Origin: Congeria kusceri
Lineage: Eukaryota; Mollusca; Bivalvia; Myida; Dreissenidae
Length of the DNA stretch: 64,000 bases
Direction: 5' to 3'
Assembly: GCA_027627225.1 (NCBI GenBank)
Contig: CM051032.1
Span: forward strand, 68,421,320 to 68,485,319
This document shows positions 35,090-47,359 of this stretch, one piece after another; the stretch's first letter is position 1, and each line of letters begins with the position of its first letter. A program made the position numbers and the translations under genes. The notes below the pieces were generated by a model, which saw only the letters and a program-made list of their open reading frames with translations, ran no database searches and had not been told where the DNA came from.

Positions 35090-35475
35090 AGATATCGAAC
35101 CAATGTAGGCTTGCTAGCTGGAACGATATTGGCCCGATGTCTATCCGATAAACGTCCGATAAACAATGCTCCGATATCTATCCGATCAAATGCCGATGGG
35201 CAAAACGTTGATCGGATAGATATCGCGAGCGATATATATCCGAGATATTTAAAACATATCGGATAGATGTCGGACCGATGTAGGCTCGCTTTCTGGGACG
35301 ATATTGGCCCGATGCCTATCCGATATGTATCCGATATGCAATGCTTCGATGACGGCCCGATCAAATGCCGATGGGCAAAACGTTTATTGGATAGACATCG
35401 CGAGCGATATCTATCCGATATTCAGAACATATCGGATAGATATCGGACTAATGTAGGCTTGCTGGCTGGGGACTT
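35090..35475. repeat. About 174-bp tandem repeat, 2.2 copies, with ATCGGATAGATATCGG motifs
   Basis: TGTAGGCTTGCT-like blocks recur at about 35104, 35279 and 35453. Units contain many copies of CCGATATCTATCCGAT in both orientations. The same family reappears at 46540-46860 on the other side of the Ty3 element. Confidence 0.8.
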
Positions 35476-35489
35476 CCTTGAAACAAAAA

Positions 35490-35525
35490 AAATACCATAA
35501 AAGCGGAAAGTGCCGTCCTGGTCTA
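35490..35525. repeat. Fragment of palindromic dreissenid-type repeat
   Basis: ACCATAAAAGCGGAAAGTGC then CGTCCTGG matches the central part of the element complete at 62056-62332. It is fused directly to the end of the 174-bp repeat. Confidence 0.6.
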
Positions 35526-37050
35526 ATGTACATGTAATGTATCAGTATCTTACCATTAAACATTGTCCGAATTCATTCCCTGCCCGAATATTAGTACACA
35601 ATATTATTGTTGCAATTGCTTTTTCTACAAAATGCATTGTTTTAGCAAAATATTGTTCTACAAACGTTAATGAATTTAAATCTTTGTATTTACCTCCTGT
35701 TTAGTCCATTAAACATTGATTGTTGAAAGAATAATCCATATTTGCACAGTACCAACATTCCCTTAATATATGTCAAAATGGCTGCAGCAATGTACATTGT
35801 TTACTACATGCGTAGGAATATGATGGACTGTTATTAAATGCATTTTATCCTTAAATACTTGTCAAGATGTTAATAGTAGCTTTTCTTTGTTCATTATAAG
35901 ATTATTTCTATTATAAATTGCATATTGTTCATGTATGTTTATTGTTAAACCTTAATGGTGCACTGGGAACTATTTGAGACGCGGGTTGCGTAGGAATTAC
36001 GGAAGTTTTCATGATGCACCATTTCAAATTGTATTGTTATAAATGCATATTTAAAGCTACTGATTGTTTTCATGTATAGAGTTTAACGTCTTCTATGATT
36101 TAGAAGTAATATTTATGTGATTGTTAATTTATTGGAATTGTTGTTTTTATTATTGTTATGGCATTACCGCATTACTTACATATATGCTGCAGGGTGCTGC
36201 ACGATTCTGATCGGCTGCAGCCAAATCTGCAGCATCCGAAGAGTATACGCGATAAGGAGGTTTTCCGCTCAGTTTTGGCAACAGTTGCTAACAACAAACA
36301 TCTCTGTTCACATCATCGAAAAACGCTCAAGTAAGAACTATAGAATTGTAAAATCTTTAAATTGGAGTACTTTAGTGCTGATAGTTTATCAATTTGAAGG
36401 CACTTATGTTAATTATGAACATTCAAATTGATTGCCTTCTTACGTCAGCTTGCATAAATGACCGTTTGTGATTAATAAATCTATATTTAGAATTTTGTAA
36501 AAAGGGATGCTTATATTGTTATTAAAACTTAAAATTGTCTTTAATCTGCATTTATTTACTTGTTTTAATAAGCCATTACATAGTGCCAACAGAAAGTGTA
36601 GGAGAAAAAAAATACTTAAAAAAAAATTCGCCCTCCCTCCTCAGTTTTTTGGAAAAAGTGCCTGAGAAACAATTCATTAATTTATTTTAACCTAATTACA
36701 ACATTAAATTTATGGCTAAAAAAAATGCACTCAACTATTTTCTAGTCGCGTCATAATATATTTATACTGCAATCAGCTATTATTATTGAAGTTAAGTAAA
36801 TACTTAAGAATGTTTCGAAGAACTATTTTATGATAAAGATTATGTTATAAATATTATGCAAGTACCAATAAATGATAATTGTTGAAACTTCAATCAATCT
36901 CCGTATTTACTAGAGTTTATTGCCTGACTCAAACTCTTATCGACACTGACTTAAAACCGAGTTCTAAATACTTAAAGCATAATATCTAAGTACGATTTAG
37001 ACCAAGATATGATCAAAGAGTATAAGATCTATCGAGAATCTTCATTGTAA
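35526..37050. other. No gene recognised
   Basis: AT-rich; an open frame at 36117-36431 has no recognisable domain and starts in a low-complexity hydrophobic run. A CTGCAG-rich stretch at 36185-36230 can fold back weakly. Confidence 0.5.
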
Positions 37051-37057
37051 GGTAGCT

Positions 37058-37150
37058 TTCACTGGATTAGCCTGTGCGGACTGCACAGACTAATCTGGGA
37101 CGACACCTTACGCACAGGCATTAAGCCTGGATTTCCCACGACACGCCTCA
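37058..37150. repeat. Half copy of palindromic dreissenid-type repeat
   Basis: GGATTAGCCTGTGCGGACTG then CACAGACTAATCTGGGACGA and, after CACCTTACGCACAGGCATTA, ending CCACGACACGCCTCATAT. Same right half as 62230-62332. Confidence 0.8.
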
Positions 37151-37440
37151 TATAAATACGAGGACTCGATATTCGCTGAAAGTAATTCAATGTTGATTTT
37201 GCTACCAGAGCATGTTGCACTGACATTTATTAATGATAGGATATGATAACAATATTGACACTGCTGTTGAAAAGTAAATAAGACTACGTGAACATTTAGC
37301 CAAAGGCACTTGTTCACAGATTTTCGTACTTTTTAAATGTCAATTAATATCTAAACTGCAAAAACTAAAGCAGTTGGACTAACCAAAGAAACAAAACAAT
37401 TATATTATTATAATGAAAAAAAAAATAATCGAAAAATTTG

Positions 37441-37516
37441 CATGCGCCGGGACTTAAACATGCAACCGCTAGGGTCAAAAATCTTTCTCTTTAACCACTC
37501 GATCGGCCATTCTGAC
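37441..37516 (-). repeat. tRNA-derived SINE head or tRNA pseudogene (divergent)
   Basis: On the minus strand, AATGGCCGATCGAGTGGTT resembles an A box (tRNA Leu/Ser type) and TGTTTAAGTCCCGG a B box, 45-50 bp apart. Acceptor stem does not pair. Confidence 0.4.
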
Positions 37517-40158
37517 CTACAATCATAGTAGTGACTGTTAATGCTATGTGAGTGATACACGTGTTTTCTAAAATATCGATGAAAAGCTTTACACACGCTT
37601 TCTAGTATTACCCATTTCAGTAAATGATTTTTCATAAACGACACTATATTTCCAATATATTTCTTTGTCAGTAGTGTTATTTCGCTTTTTTTTCAACGGT
37701 ATTTTGCTCTTTGGGATCTATGACGCAAATTTTGAAAATTGTCAATTTACCAATCTGTGAACAGGTCCATGAAAGTAGCACTTAAAATTTGTCACTTGGG
37801 TGCCGCTTGTAAAATAAATCGCTATAGTTGTGGATGTTGTCGCAGACAATGGCAATGGATGAGAAACCGATAATGTGATGTATACAAATATTGGATCTGA
37901 TAAGGCGCCAAAAAAAGTTTGTTGGTTTCCGCTTATCCGACCAAATCCCCCCCCCCCCCCACGTTTTTTTCTTCCGACCCTAGAACTTGTTTTGTATATG
38001 AATCATAATCTTTTTCTGATTTTCGGGAATAAAGAGCAGTTTTCACTTTAAGGTACAGTTTCTTTGTTAGAAGGCATTTTAACATGTTGCATATGCACAG
38101 AACAGAACATAAATTTTATTAGCGACTTGTACAAATTCCATCGTCAAAAACAATTCAATACAAATTAGCAAATGTCATGAGATATTAAGCCCAATACACT
38201 AAAACTGTGTGGTGAATATTCGGCGAAGAAAAAAAAAGTTAAAGGAAAACAAAAAGTTATATTTACCTCCCCTCCTAGATTTGTTTGGAGATGTAAGAGG
38301 AAATTAACCATTTTTGGCCTTATATGATGCCACAGCATGTCAAAGAAAGGTTTCCCGATGAACATTTTCATTAGCACGATTATTCAGTAGTACTTTCGAT
38401 TATTTCAGCGCTCAACAAATATTTGCACCCCTAATGCAAATGTAAACAAGCTGGTAAATGAGTATGGATTTTCTTATATACGTTATCAATGCAAACTAAA
38501 TTTTAGATAGCATACATAATTACCTTGCGTGCAAAAACACATATTAATCCAAATTCAATTTTAGTATTCAATAAGTTTTATGCCGTACACAATCTCCAGT
38601 GTTAAGTCCAATACATGTATATTTCGTCACTGCCATTTAAATATCCATGTTATCCCATGCAACAAAACACCTGTCTGATTCTTTTGACACCCTCGACATT
38701 TCACCTTAAACGCTATTTCATTAATGCTCTATCGATAGTGCTTGCATTGTTCAGGTACAGTAGTGTTGATTGATACTTTTATTCACTGCTTCCAACCGCT
38801 AGAGAATGGCTCCAGTTCGGCAGTCACATCAAAGACTTTGAAGTCAAACCGACACCGTTGCCCTGTTTTGTTCTGATGTTACTAACGATTGCAGATTTAG
38901 AAGCCTGGTTAATTTATGACGTCACGCTTTCACTCTTCTCAGTTGTAAGAGGTGTTATTGTCAATGACTGTATTTTTCACGCATTTAATTGTTTGTTCAA
39001 ATTGGAAATATGATTGTAAGGTAATTAGGAATTGATGCAATGATTTTCTTTAATGAAATAGCTATGAATCTAATATGAAATAGATATGAAAATATAACTA
39101 AAATAAAAAAACAACAACACATTCCAGTGGCATGTAAATAATATATATGCGAAATTATTATAACCCTGCCCCTTTTCGCGAAAAGGCCCCCCCCCCCCTG
39201 CCCTTTTTCAGGCCACCCTGCCATTTTTTTAGTCTGGCTAAATCCCTATAGTATCCGATATGTTTTAAAGCAATAGAAAATCATCAAGGAAATGTATACA
39301 CTATTTATTTAAACAAATGTTTATATGATCTTTCAACGTCTTCATTTTTAATAAATATTTAAATCAGTTATGAGTTTGTAGCTAAAAACATTAAAGGACA
39401 TGTCACATTGAAAACTTATAGGTTTGTATAAAAAGTCACTTACAACATGTCAGTGATGTGACAGTAACCAAGAAAAAGCTAAGAAATGCAATTGCCAATG
39501 AAAACAGTTACAAATGCTTTCTATCAACATGTAAGTTATTTATGAATATTAGCATCATCCACCATCATACATGCTATAGAACCAGTGCAACAAAATTGAA
39601 AAAGTTAATAATTCAGCAATACTTAACCGACAATTAATTGTATTAGACATTTAGTATCAAATTGAAATTTCCACATTTAATGACCTTAATTTAGATAAAA
39701 CTAAATATTTAAAAATCATATAAACACACGGAAATCTGATTCGAATCCAATCTGGAAATTAAAACAAAATCGAAGACAATTCCAGTAAAAAGTGTAAACA
39801 CACTGAAATACAAAAAAAACAACAACACATATTTGACAATATTATGCTTCCAAAAGCATCCTTGATGATATGGTATCTTTGTTATCCTCACAACATTTTT
39901 ACATTTAATTTTGCAAATAAAATAAAACTATCATTACTATGGTTCAGTCAAGATTATATATATTAATTACATGTCATTTGTTAGCATCATATATAGGTTG
40001 CAACACACAGACTTCTCGAAAAATTTAGAAAATCATAAAGCGTTTGGAACGCTAAACGATGGAATAATTTGGAGTGTTTCTGTTGTTTTTGTTAAAATTG
40101 CTGACAACACATGGATAGTTTACATAAATTATACCATCATTATAATAAAACATATAAA
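37517..40158. other. No gene recognised
   Basis: AT-rich, with a C15 run at 37946-37960 and a C-rich run at 39187-39200 that follows a CCTTTTCGCGAAAAGG palindrome. The right copy of the 95-bp inverted repeat lies at 39269-39364. No recognisable coding sequence. Confidence 0.5.
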
Positions 40159-40233
40159 GTTTGAATGGCCGAGTGGTTTAGGCGGTAGCTTTTTGATCTA
40201 GAGGTCGGAGGTTCGAACCCCGGTGGGTGCAAC
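40159..40233 (+). repeat. tRNA-like sequence (SINE head or tRNA pseudogene)
   Basis: Has a good A box (TGGCCGAGTGGTTTAGGC) and B box (GGTTCGAACCCC) of Leu/Ser type, followed by a T-rich tract that could terminate RNA polymerase III. The acceptor stem (GTTTGAA against GTGCAAC) mostly fails to pair, and the long variable arm expected of tRNA-Leu/Ser is absent. Best read as a tRNA-derived repeat, not a functional tRNA gene. Confidence 0.5.
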
Positions 40234-40733
40234 TTTTTTCTTGTCTTTTTGTTTCTTTTTTTTCCTCTGCATTATACTTGAGCTTTTTAGTTTCGATGCC
40301 TAAATCAGTTAAGACAATGAATGGCATACTACACAAAAATACAAAAATATGTGAACAAGTCCCTTTAAATATAATGTATACAATACTGTTAAAATTAAAA
40401 TAAATTTAAACTGTAAGCCTTTAAAATACAAATATTTGAAGCATATTGAACCTGTAAAATGTATAAAAAAATTTTTTATCTCGCTGTAAATACTTACATT
40501 CGTAGATATGACAAAACAGTATCGTAATATACTACTAATAATAAACAACACTCGCGAAAATACGTTACATTTCAATAACCTCGATTTTTTACGCCTACAA
40601 GACTTTGAATAGCTGATATAAAGAAACACGATGTCTACAAATAGTCATCAGTACTTACTTCTTGTTTTTTTTTTCTGCGTTGAAGAGGAAACTGAACATT
40701 TTAATGTTACTTTTCCTTTCTGGAGATCAGCGG

Positions 40734-41591
40734 TAGTGTTGTGCCGATTAATCATTTCGTCGATTAATCAACGACTAATAGTTAATGATTAATTAGTTGA
40801 TTAAGATTTGGGATTCGTCGATTAATAGAAGATATATATGCACGAGTTTTCTTTCTTGAAACAATTATAATCCCTTTCTTTTAACTTGAACAAGTGATCC
40901 GATTCATTTATATGTATCAGTGACCAAATAATATAATTAAATAACACAATTGCACATATAATTTAATACATCGTTCAACAGAATAAAATGTACACATTTC
41001 TATATTTTAATATGATTTGTAAACAAATAATTGTCTCTAGTAAAGCTGTTCACTCTGGATTAAAAACAAACAAGTCCGTGATGGTTCCATTCAGTATTGA
41101 TAAATATGGCGATATTACTTTTGTGAAAGGTTTGAACTAAGGTCATAAAAATAAAAATTGCGTAATTCTTCAGACCATTAGCATAACATGTTGTTTTATC
41201 TTTACTATGTAAATTTATTTTTTTAAATAGTTTTTTTGCATTTTCGTACCAAACAGAAGATAAAGTTTATAGTGTTTGTGCGGTTGCTTAGCTTTTCAGT
41301 AATAAAAATTCGGATAATTATGTATCTTGCCTATAGTCCAGCGTGTTAGTAGGATAATGCAGTTCAGAAACTGTATTTACAAAAACATGTTTTATGCTTA
41401 TTTCCTTCATAATTGCTATATAAATCAGACAACTATCTATTTTCAAACTAAATAAAACAATGTAAATCATTGAAACGTTGCAGTCAATGGTGTATTTCCT
41501 TTACTTTTAAGAATCCTGATTAATCGGTTATTTAGTCAGAACTTGTTGCTGATTAATCGACTAAAATTTTGGACACTGATTAACAACACTA
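40734..41591. mobile_element. hAT-type MITE, 858 bp, with 8-bp target duplication
   Basis: Ends are TAGTGTTG and CAACACTA, as in many hAT elements; further inside, both ends carry repeated GATTAATCG motifs. ATCAGCGG occurs directly before (40726-40733) and directly after (41592-41599), a perfect 8-bp target duplication diagnostic for hAT. No transposase; mobilised in trans if at all. Confidence 0.93.
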
Positions 41592-41699
41592 ATCAGCGGT
41601 TCAAGTTCAAACGAACAAGAATTTTGCGCTAACCGAAAGCGACTTTGTTCGACGAAAATAATTTCGAAGCTATTTCAAATAAGATTTGTGAAGGCATAG

Positions 41700-41874
41700 T
41701 GTTCCATATTCCTATGCATGCTAGCCAATCAGAGCTTAATACCTGTATTGCTACAACTGATAAGCACCGCCCACTGTAACTGACCACTTTGATACTCCTA
41801 TGTTAGAGCAGTCTTCGTAAATAAACCATAGAATCAACATCTCTCTTGTTATACCACCAAACCATCATAAAACA
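41700..41874 (+). repeat. 5' LTR of Ty3/gypsy element
   Basis: 175 bp. Nearly identical to the 3' LTR except for two substitutions near the 5' end and a 10-bp stretch (CCAATCAGAG region) absent from the 3' LTR. Confidence 0.95.
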
Positions 41875-42015
41875 TGGTGTCAGAAGTTAAATTCTACAAA
41901 ATGGATTAAAAGTTAAATCAGTGTTAATATCTGGATAAACAGTAAATGTGACACAATTTTTGGGGATATAATTTTGATAAATATCCATTTAATTTTGATA
42001 AATATCCATAAAACG

Positions 42016-43243
42016 ATGGATACACAGTCTAACCCAAAAATGGACTGGGATTCCAAGGACTTGCCAAGTGCATTCAAGCGATTTAAAGAACAATCAGTTC
42101 ATGTTCGGAGGACCCTTAGAGAAGAAAACTGAGGAAGCCAAGTGCAACTACCTTATGCTCTGGGTCGGCGAGAAAGGACGACAAATTTTCTCCACCTGGA
42201 CAGTCAGCGAAGAAGCACGACAACAGCTCATAGCTTACTACAACGGTTTCGAGGCATATTGTGCACCGAAAGTGAACCACATTTACTCCAGATACAAATT
42301 TAAATCACGAATTCAACACGACGGCGAATCATTTGAAGATTTTGTTACAGAACTCAAATGTTTAATAAAGGACTGTGGTTATCCGGATGTGATAACGGAA
42401 GAGATGATCCGGGACCACATTGTGTTCGCCATTCATTCCGCCAAAATCAGAGAGAAGCTGATCAACGAGGGATCAAACCTGACACTTGACAAGTGCATGG
42501 ACATTTGTCGCACACATGAGGTGAGCCAATCGCAGCTCAAGGACATAAGCGGCCATGCCCAATCCGTCAACGCTCTGAGGCAACCTATGCAATCTACACG
42601 ACAGCAGGCTCGTTCAGGCAGACCATTTACAGTGACCGCCTCAGCACCACCAGGACACATCAGACTATGCAACAATTATGGAACCAGCCATTCCAGAGAC
42701 TTAGTGTGCCCCGCACAAGGAAAAACTTGTTTGTACTGTTTCAAACTAAACCATTTTGCTAAAGTGTGTAAGAAACAACTGCAGGACACCCGCAGGAATG
42801 TCAATGAGGTAAACACTACCGATCTTGATTTCAACTCACACTTTGATGAAACTTACTACATAAACACAGTACAGCATGATGAAATTACAAATCAAGCGTT
42901 TGTTAAATTAACAATTTGCAACACTTCAATCCAAATGAAAATTGACACAGGCGCGCAGGTTAACGTCCTGCCAAGGTCCATATTTAAGTCGTTAGGTAAA
43001 ACTGGCCCATTGCGTTCAACACAGAAACGCTTGACTGCATACAATAATCAGCCACTTAAGGTAGATGGTTTCATTAACCTGCCTTGTACACATAAGAGTC
43101 AAGCAGTCAATGAGGATTTCTATGTTGTTGATACAAGTTCAAGCCCCATTCTAGGACTACAAACATGTCTGAAACTTAACTTGATTGAGTTAGTTTTTTC
43201 TACTAGCTGCAACACATTCCTGACTGGAAGAAGTTATCAGTAG
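42016..43243 (+). CDS. Ty3/gypsy gag-protease region (frameshifted near its start)
   Basis: An ATG at 42016 opens a frame that breaks at about 42085-42105; the main frame then runs to a TAG at 43243. Capsid-like sequence comes first, then a zinc knuckle pair: the first is degenerate (a Tyr replaces one Cys), the second is a proper C-x2-C-x4-H-x4-C (CLYCFKLNHFAKVC). The retropepsin active site reads IDTGAQVNVLP (DTGA, catalytic Asp present), about residue 290. Confidence 0.88.
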
Positions 43244-43286
43244 ATACACAGACGTATTTACAGGGGTAGGTAAACTACCAGGTGAA

Positions 43287-44789
43287 TTGAAATTCACTTG
43301 CGTGACAATGTCACACCTTGTACACCATCCACGAAAAGTTCCTGTCACAATAAGAGACAAACTTAAGGCAGAACTAGACAGAATGGAACAAAATGGCATC
43401 ATATGCAAAGTCACAACACCCACCGACTGGGTAAACAGCTTGGTCACGGTTGAGAAACCTAACGGTTCATTAAGGGTATGCCTCGACCCGAAGGATCTAA
43501 ATAACGCTATCAAGAGACCGCACTACCCAAACAAAACATTAGATGACATATTGCCAGAGTTGACAAATGCGACAGTTTTCTCAAAACTTGACGCTCGTAG
43601 CGGTTACCGGTCTATACAATTGACAAAAAAATCCTCTTACCTGACAACTTTCAACAGTTGCTTTGCTAGATACAGATTCCTCAGGTTACCATATGGGTTA
43701 TGTAACGCAAATGACCTGTTCAGTACAAAAATGGAGCAATGTCTAGAGAACCTCCCTGGTGTACAGACTATTGTTGATAACGTAATTGTGTATGGAAAGG
43801 ACAGGACTGAACATGACGCAAATCTCCTCAGACGTACGGAGAGATGCCGAGAAATGGGCATTAGGTTAAACCCAGACAAGACAGAAATAGGTAAAACTGA
43901 AATCCCTTTCTTTGGTCACTTAATCACAGCCCAACACTTAAAAATAGACCCAGCAAAGGTCAAGGCCATAGAGCAAATGTCAGCCCCCACCTCTAGGGCA
44001 GAATTGCAGACCATATTAGACATGGTTACGTACTTACAGAGGTTTGTACCCCAACTCTCTGAAATCACTGCACCCTTACGACAGCTCCTGTCTAAGGACG
44101 TTGAATTTAGCTGGGATTAACCCCAAGAGGAAGCCTTTCAGAAGATTAAAGGCATCATCTGTCAGAGCACTGGTAAGGTACTCGCTTATTCTGATCCAAA
44201 TAAAGAAATTACACTCCAGGTAGATGCGTCAAAGTTTGGGCTAGGAGCCGTACTTCTACAAGATGGGAAGCCAGTGTGTTTTGCCTCAAAACCATTAACC
44301 CCAGCAGAGGTCAATTATGCACAAATCACAAAGGAATTATATGCAATTCTATTTGTATTCACAAAATTCCACCAATATGTTTATGGTAAACATATTACAT
44401 GTCAGACAGACCACAAACCACTCCAAACCGTATGGAAAAAAGGCCTGCACTCTGCACCCCCTCGTTTGCAGCGTATTCTGCTGAACCTGCAAAAATATGA
44501 CATAGATTTGGTCTTTGTCCCAGGAAAAGAAATTCCCTTAGCAGACACCCTGTCACGCAATTTCCTTCCTGACACATACCCGGAAATTGCAGATGGTCTA
44601 GATTCACAAGTTCGTATTGTCATGTCAAATTTGCCAATTAGTGATCAAAAGATGGAACTTGTACGACAGCTTCTAGTTCAGACACTCAATTACAACTTCT
44701 TTCGAAAGTTATCCTTGATGGATGGCTTAATGACCGGTCAGATTGCCCTAAACAATTGCTTGATTTTTGGAATTACAGAGATGAATTGA
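43287..44789 (+). CDS. Ty3/gypsy reverse transcriptase and RNase H, with nonsense codon
   Basis: The frame is open from about 43212; RT blocks include TDWVNSLVTVEKPNGSLRVC and FSKLDARSGYRSIQL. The catalytic box reads IVDNVIVYG, where the second Asp of the usual V/M-D-D is Asn, so polymerase activity should be lost. A TAA at 44118-44120 interrupts the frame between RT and RNase H; the same frame continues with RNase H motifs LQVDASKFGLGAVL, AQITKELYAIL and CQTDHKPLQ. A further frame break follows at about 44700-44760. Confidence 0.88.
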
Positions 44790-44873
44790 CTGTGATTGAT
44801 GGAATTTTCCTGCAAGGCTCTAGAATATTAATTCCCAGTGAAATCAGACCTCTCATGCTCGAGAAACTCACGA

Positions 44874-46074
44874 ATCACACCTAGGTGTCGAAAAATGCAC
44901 AGAGCGTGCAAGACAAATAATGTTTTGGCCCAGTATGACAGTAGACATAAAGACAAAAGTACTGGAATGTCCAATTTGCATAGAACATAGGTGCTCAAAT
45001 GCAAAAGAGCCCCTGCAACATAGTAAAGTACCTGACAGACCATGGCAAATTTGTGCCACAGATTTATTTCACTGGGACAATAAGGACTATATACTGTTAG
45101 TTGACGCCTATAGCAAATACTTTGAAGTAGTTACACTTCAGAACACAAAGTCAAGCACTGTCATTGACAAACTGAAAAGCTTTTTCAGCCGACATGGTAT
45201 TCCGGAAATTGTATTCTCAGACAATGGCCCCTGCTACAGTGCAGAAAGTTTTGCACAGTTTGTAAAACAGTATGACTTCCAGCATATGACCTCCTCCCCA
45301 GGTCATGCATCGGGTAATGGGTTGGCTGAAGTCACCGTCAAAACAATCAAATCATTATTCACAAAATCCAAACAGGCTGGGAAAGACCCCTACCTTGTTC
45401 TCGTGGAATATCGTAATTCACCCCTACAGTGCAGGAAGTCCCCAGCACAACTCTTAATGAGCAGACAGCTGAGGTCTACAATGCCATTAACCTCCCAGCA
45501 ACTTGCCTCTCAGGTACCGGATACAAAGGTCATTAAAGATAAAATGCACCAGTCAATGCACCAGTCAACGCAAAGGTCAAAAGTGTATTTTGACAAATCA
45601 GCAAAGCCTCTCAAGCCTTTACACATTGGAGAAGGTGTACGGATTAAAAATGATAAATGCTGGTTACCTGCTATTGTGCAGCAGAAAGTCAATGACAGAT
45701 CATACATTGTTAAAACACAGGATGGTGGAATATACAGATGTAACCGACAACACCTGCTAAAATCAAATGAAGCTCCCTTTGAAGAAACTGACTCACATGT
45801 TCAGTTTACTTCAGAAAAAACGCATGTAACAAACAGACCAATTACACCACCTGTAATCACGCCTGCAACAACAGTCTCACCTACACCAATCATGACCCCA
45901 GGTCAGTCATGTCAGAGCAATGATAACAAAGCAGTATCGAGTTCTAGTACCACAGTACCGCAGACACCTAAACAAACATCACCAGACAGGAACCAATCGC
46001 TCATGTCAGAACATGACACATATAGAACAAGATCAGGTCGGTATGTTAAACAACCTCAGAGACTTACATTTTAA
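44874..46074 (+). CDS. Ty3/gypsy integrase
   Basis: Opens after a frame break at about 44870 with the end of the HHCC zinc domain (LECPIC). The DDE core has ATDLFHW, VFSDNGPCYS and NGLAEVTVKTIK, supplying all three acidic residues. It ends with an SH3-like C-terminal domain around VRIKNDKCWLPAIVQQKV and a Ser/Thr/Pro-rich tail closing at QPQRLTF. Confidence 0.9.
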
Positions 46075-46257
46075 TACACTGTATTAATGAATGTGTTCTC
46101 TGTTGTTCTGTGCATACTTTAAAATTCAACTGTGAACATTATTGGACTTTTAAATCAATTAATGCCTGATTAATTGACATTGTTCATTTATTGTGTGATT
46201 GTCAATGCTTCAACTTTATGATGTACATGTATTTTGTTTTGTTTCAAAAAAGGGAGA

Positions 46258-46422
46258 TGTTTCATATTCCTATGCATGCTAGCTTAATACCGGTATTGCT
46301 ACAACTGATAAGCACCGCCCACTGTAACTGACCACTTTGATACTCCTATGTTAGAGCAGTCTTCGTAAATAAACCATAGAATCAACATCTCTCTTGTTAT
46401 ACCACCAAACCATCATAAAACA
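46258..46422 (+). repeat. 3' LTR of Ty3/gypsy element
   Basis: 165 bp, directly after the polypurine tract; ends AAAACA followed by the CATAG target duplication. Confidence 0.95.
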
Positions 46423-46539
46423 CATAGAACGCACATTCATTTCAGTAAAATACTCTTTAGTATTGCCGGATTGATCCACATAAATAATTTTAGGAAAATA
46501 AAGAGAAATTACTGCTTGCCATGAACGATATCGGCCCTA

Positions 46540-46860
46540 CGTCGATCCGACATCGTTACTTAAAATGACGACAACGTAACACATATTGAAGAAATGCCAC
46601 TCATATATGGATTAGTTTAACATATATCACATACACTAAATGTATACATCTACTTTTTATTTTTCACCAAAACTATATCGGATAGATAACGAATAGATAT
46701 CGAACTATTATATCGATATCCGACAACTGGCCGATATCTATCCGATATGTACAGTAGGTACATGCTTGCTAGCGATAACGGATAGATATCGGGCCGTTTT
46801 GTCAATGCGATTTTGATATACCGATATCTATCCGATATATGCTTGCTGGCTGGGTAGTAC
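46540..46860. repeat. Diverged copy of the ATCGGATAGATATCGG repeat family
   Basis: Contains GGCCGATATCTATCCGATAT twice or more and ATGCTTGCT(A/G)GC blocks, matching the family at 35090-35475. Confidence 0.7.
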
Positions 46861-47359
46861 TATTGCAAGAACGTTTACGTGTAAAAAACTGTATGTTCTC
46901 TTTTATTATAAGTTTATATTACCAGTGATTTCACATAAAACATCTGTGGATTTGAGGCCTGTAGCCAAGTGGAACTTTTAAATACATTTGTCTTGACGTG
47001 TATAAGTTACTGCATATTCTAAAATATTGTAAACCAGGGCATACAAACATGTAAGGCATTTTGAGCAGACTTTTGCGACTCATTTGCTAACTGATCAAAC
47101 AAAAGTAGAATTAATCGACAGCCATAATATATGGGTGGATTGCTATTTTAAAGAACAAGTGACGAACAAATGGTCACGATTCAAATCAAAATATGATTAT
47201 ACAAAGAGCTGTTTGTAAAACAGGTATGCCCCCCCCCCCCCACATTAGGTCCAAAGCAATCAGTGTACAATACTGTAATGATGACAAGGCCAATGTAAAC
47301 ATTTTACAAACCTAGCCCTAAGGGTTCCATAGTTATTGCATAGATATTATAGTTTTACA

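Larger units (their letters stand above)
34777..39364. repeat. 95-bp inverted repeat pair, 4.4 kb apart
   Basis: 34777-34871 (AAATGAAGACGTTGAAAGAT core) and 39269-39364 are inverted copies with only a few mismatches. Either the long termini of one element or two solo copies. A third partial relative, ATTAAAAATGAAGA, occurs at 34965-34980. Confidence 0.75.
41700..46422 (+). mobile_element. Ty3/gypsy LTR retrotransposon, complete but coding-defective
   Basis: LTRs at 41700-41874 and 46258-46422 begin TG and end CA. CATAG flanks both sides (41695-41699, 46423-46427), a 5-bp target duplication. A candidate primer binding site TGGTGTCAGAAG follows the left LTR directly; a purine tract (AAAAAAGGGAGA) precedes the right LTR. 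Internal order gag, protease, RT, RNase H, integrase is that of Ty3/gypsy. Multiple frame breaks make it non-autonomous as read. Confidence 0.95.

Noticed and set aside
37946..37960. C15 run, and similar C runs at 39187 and 47227
   Set aside because: Simple homopolymers; likely variable or error-prone and without supported function.
40159..40233. Functional tRNA gene
   Set aside because: A and B boxes are good, but the acceptor stem does not pair and the anticodon stem is poor; treated as SINE head or pseudogene.
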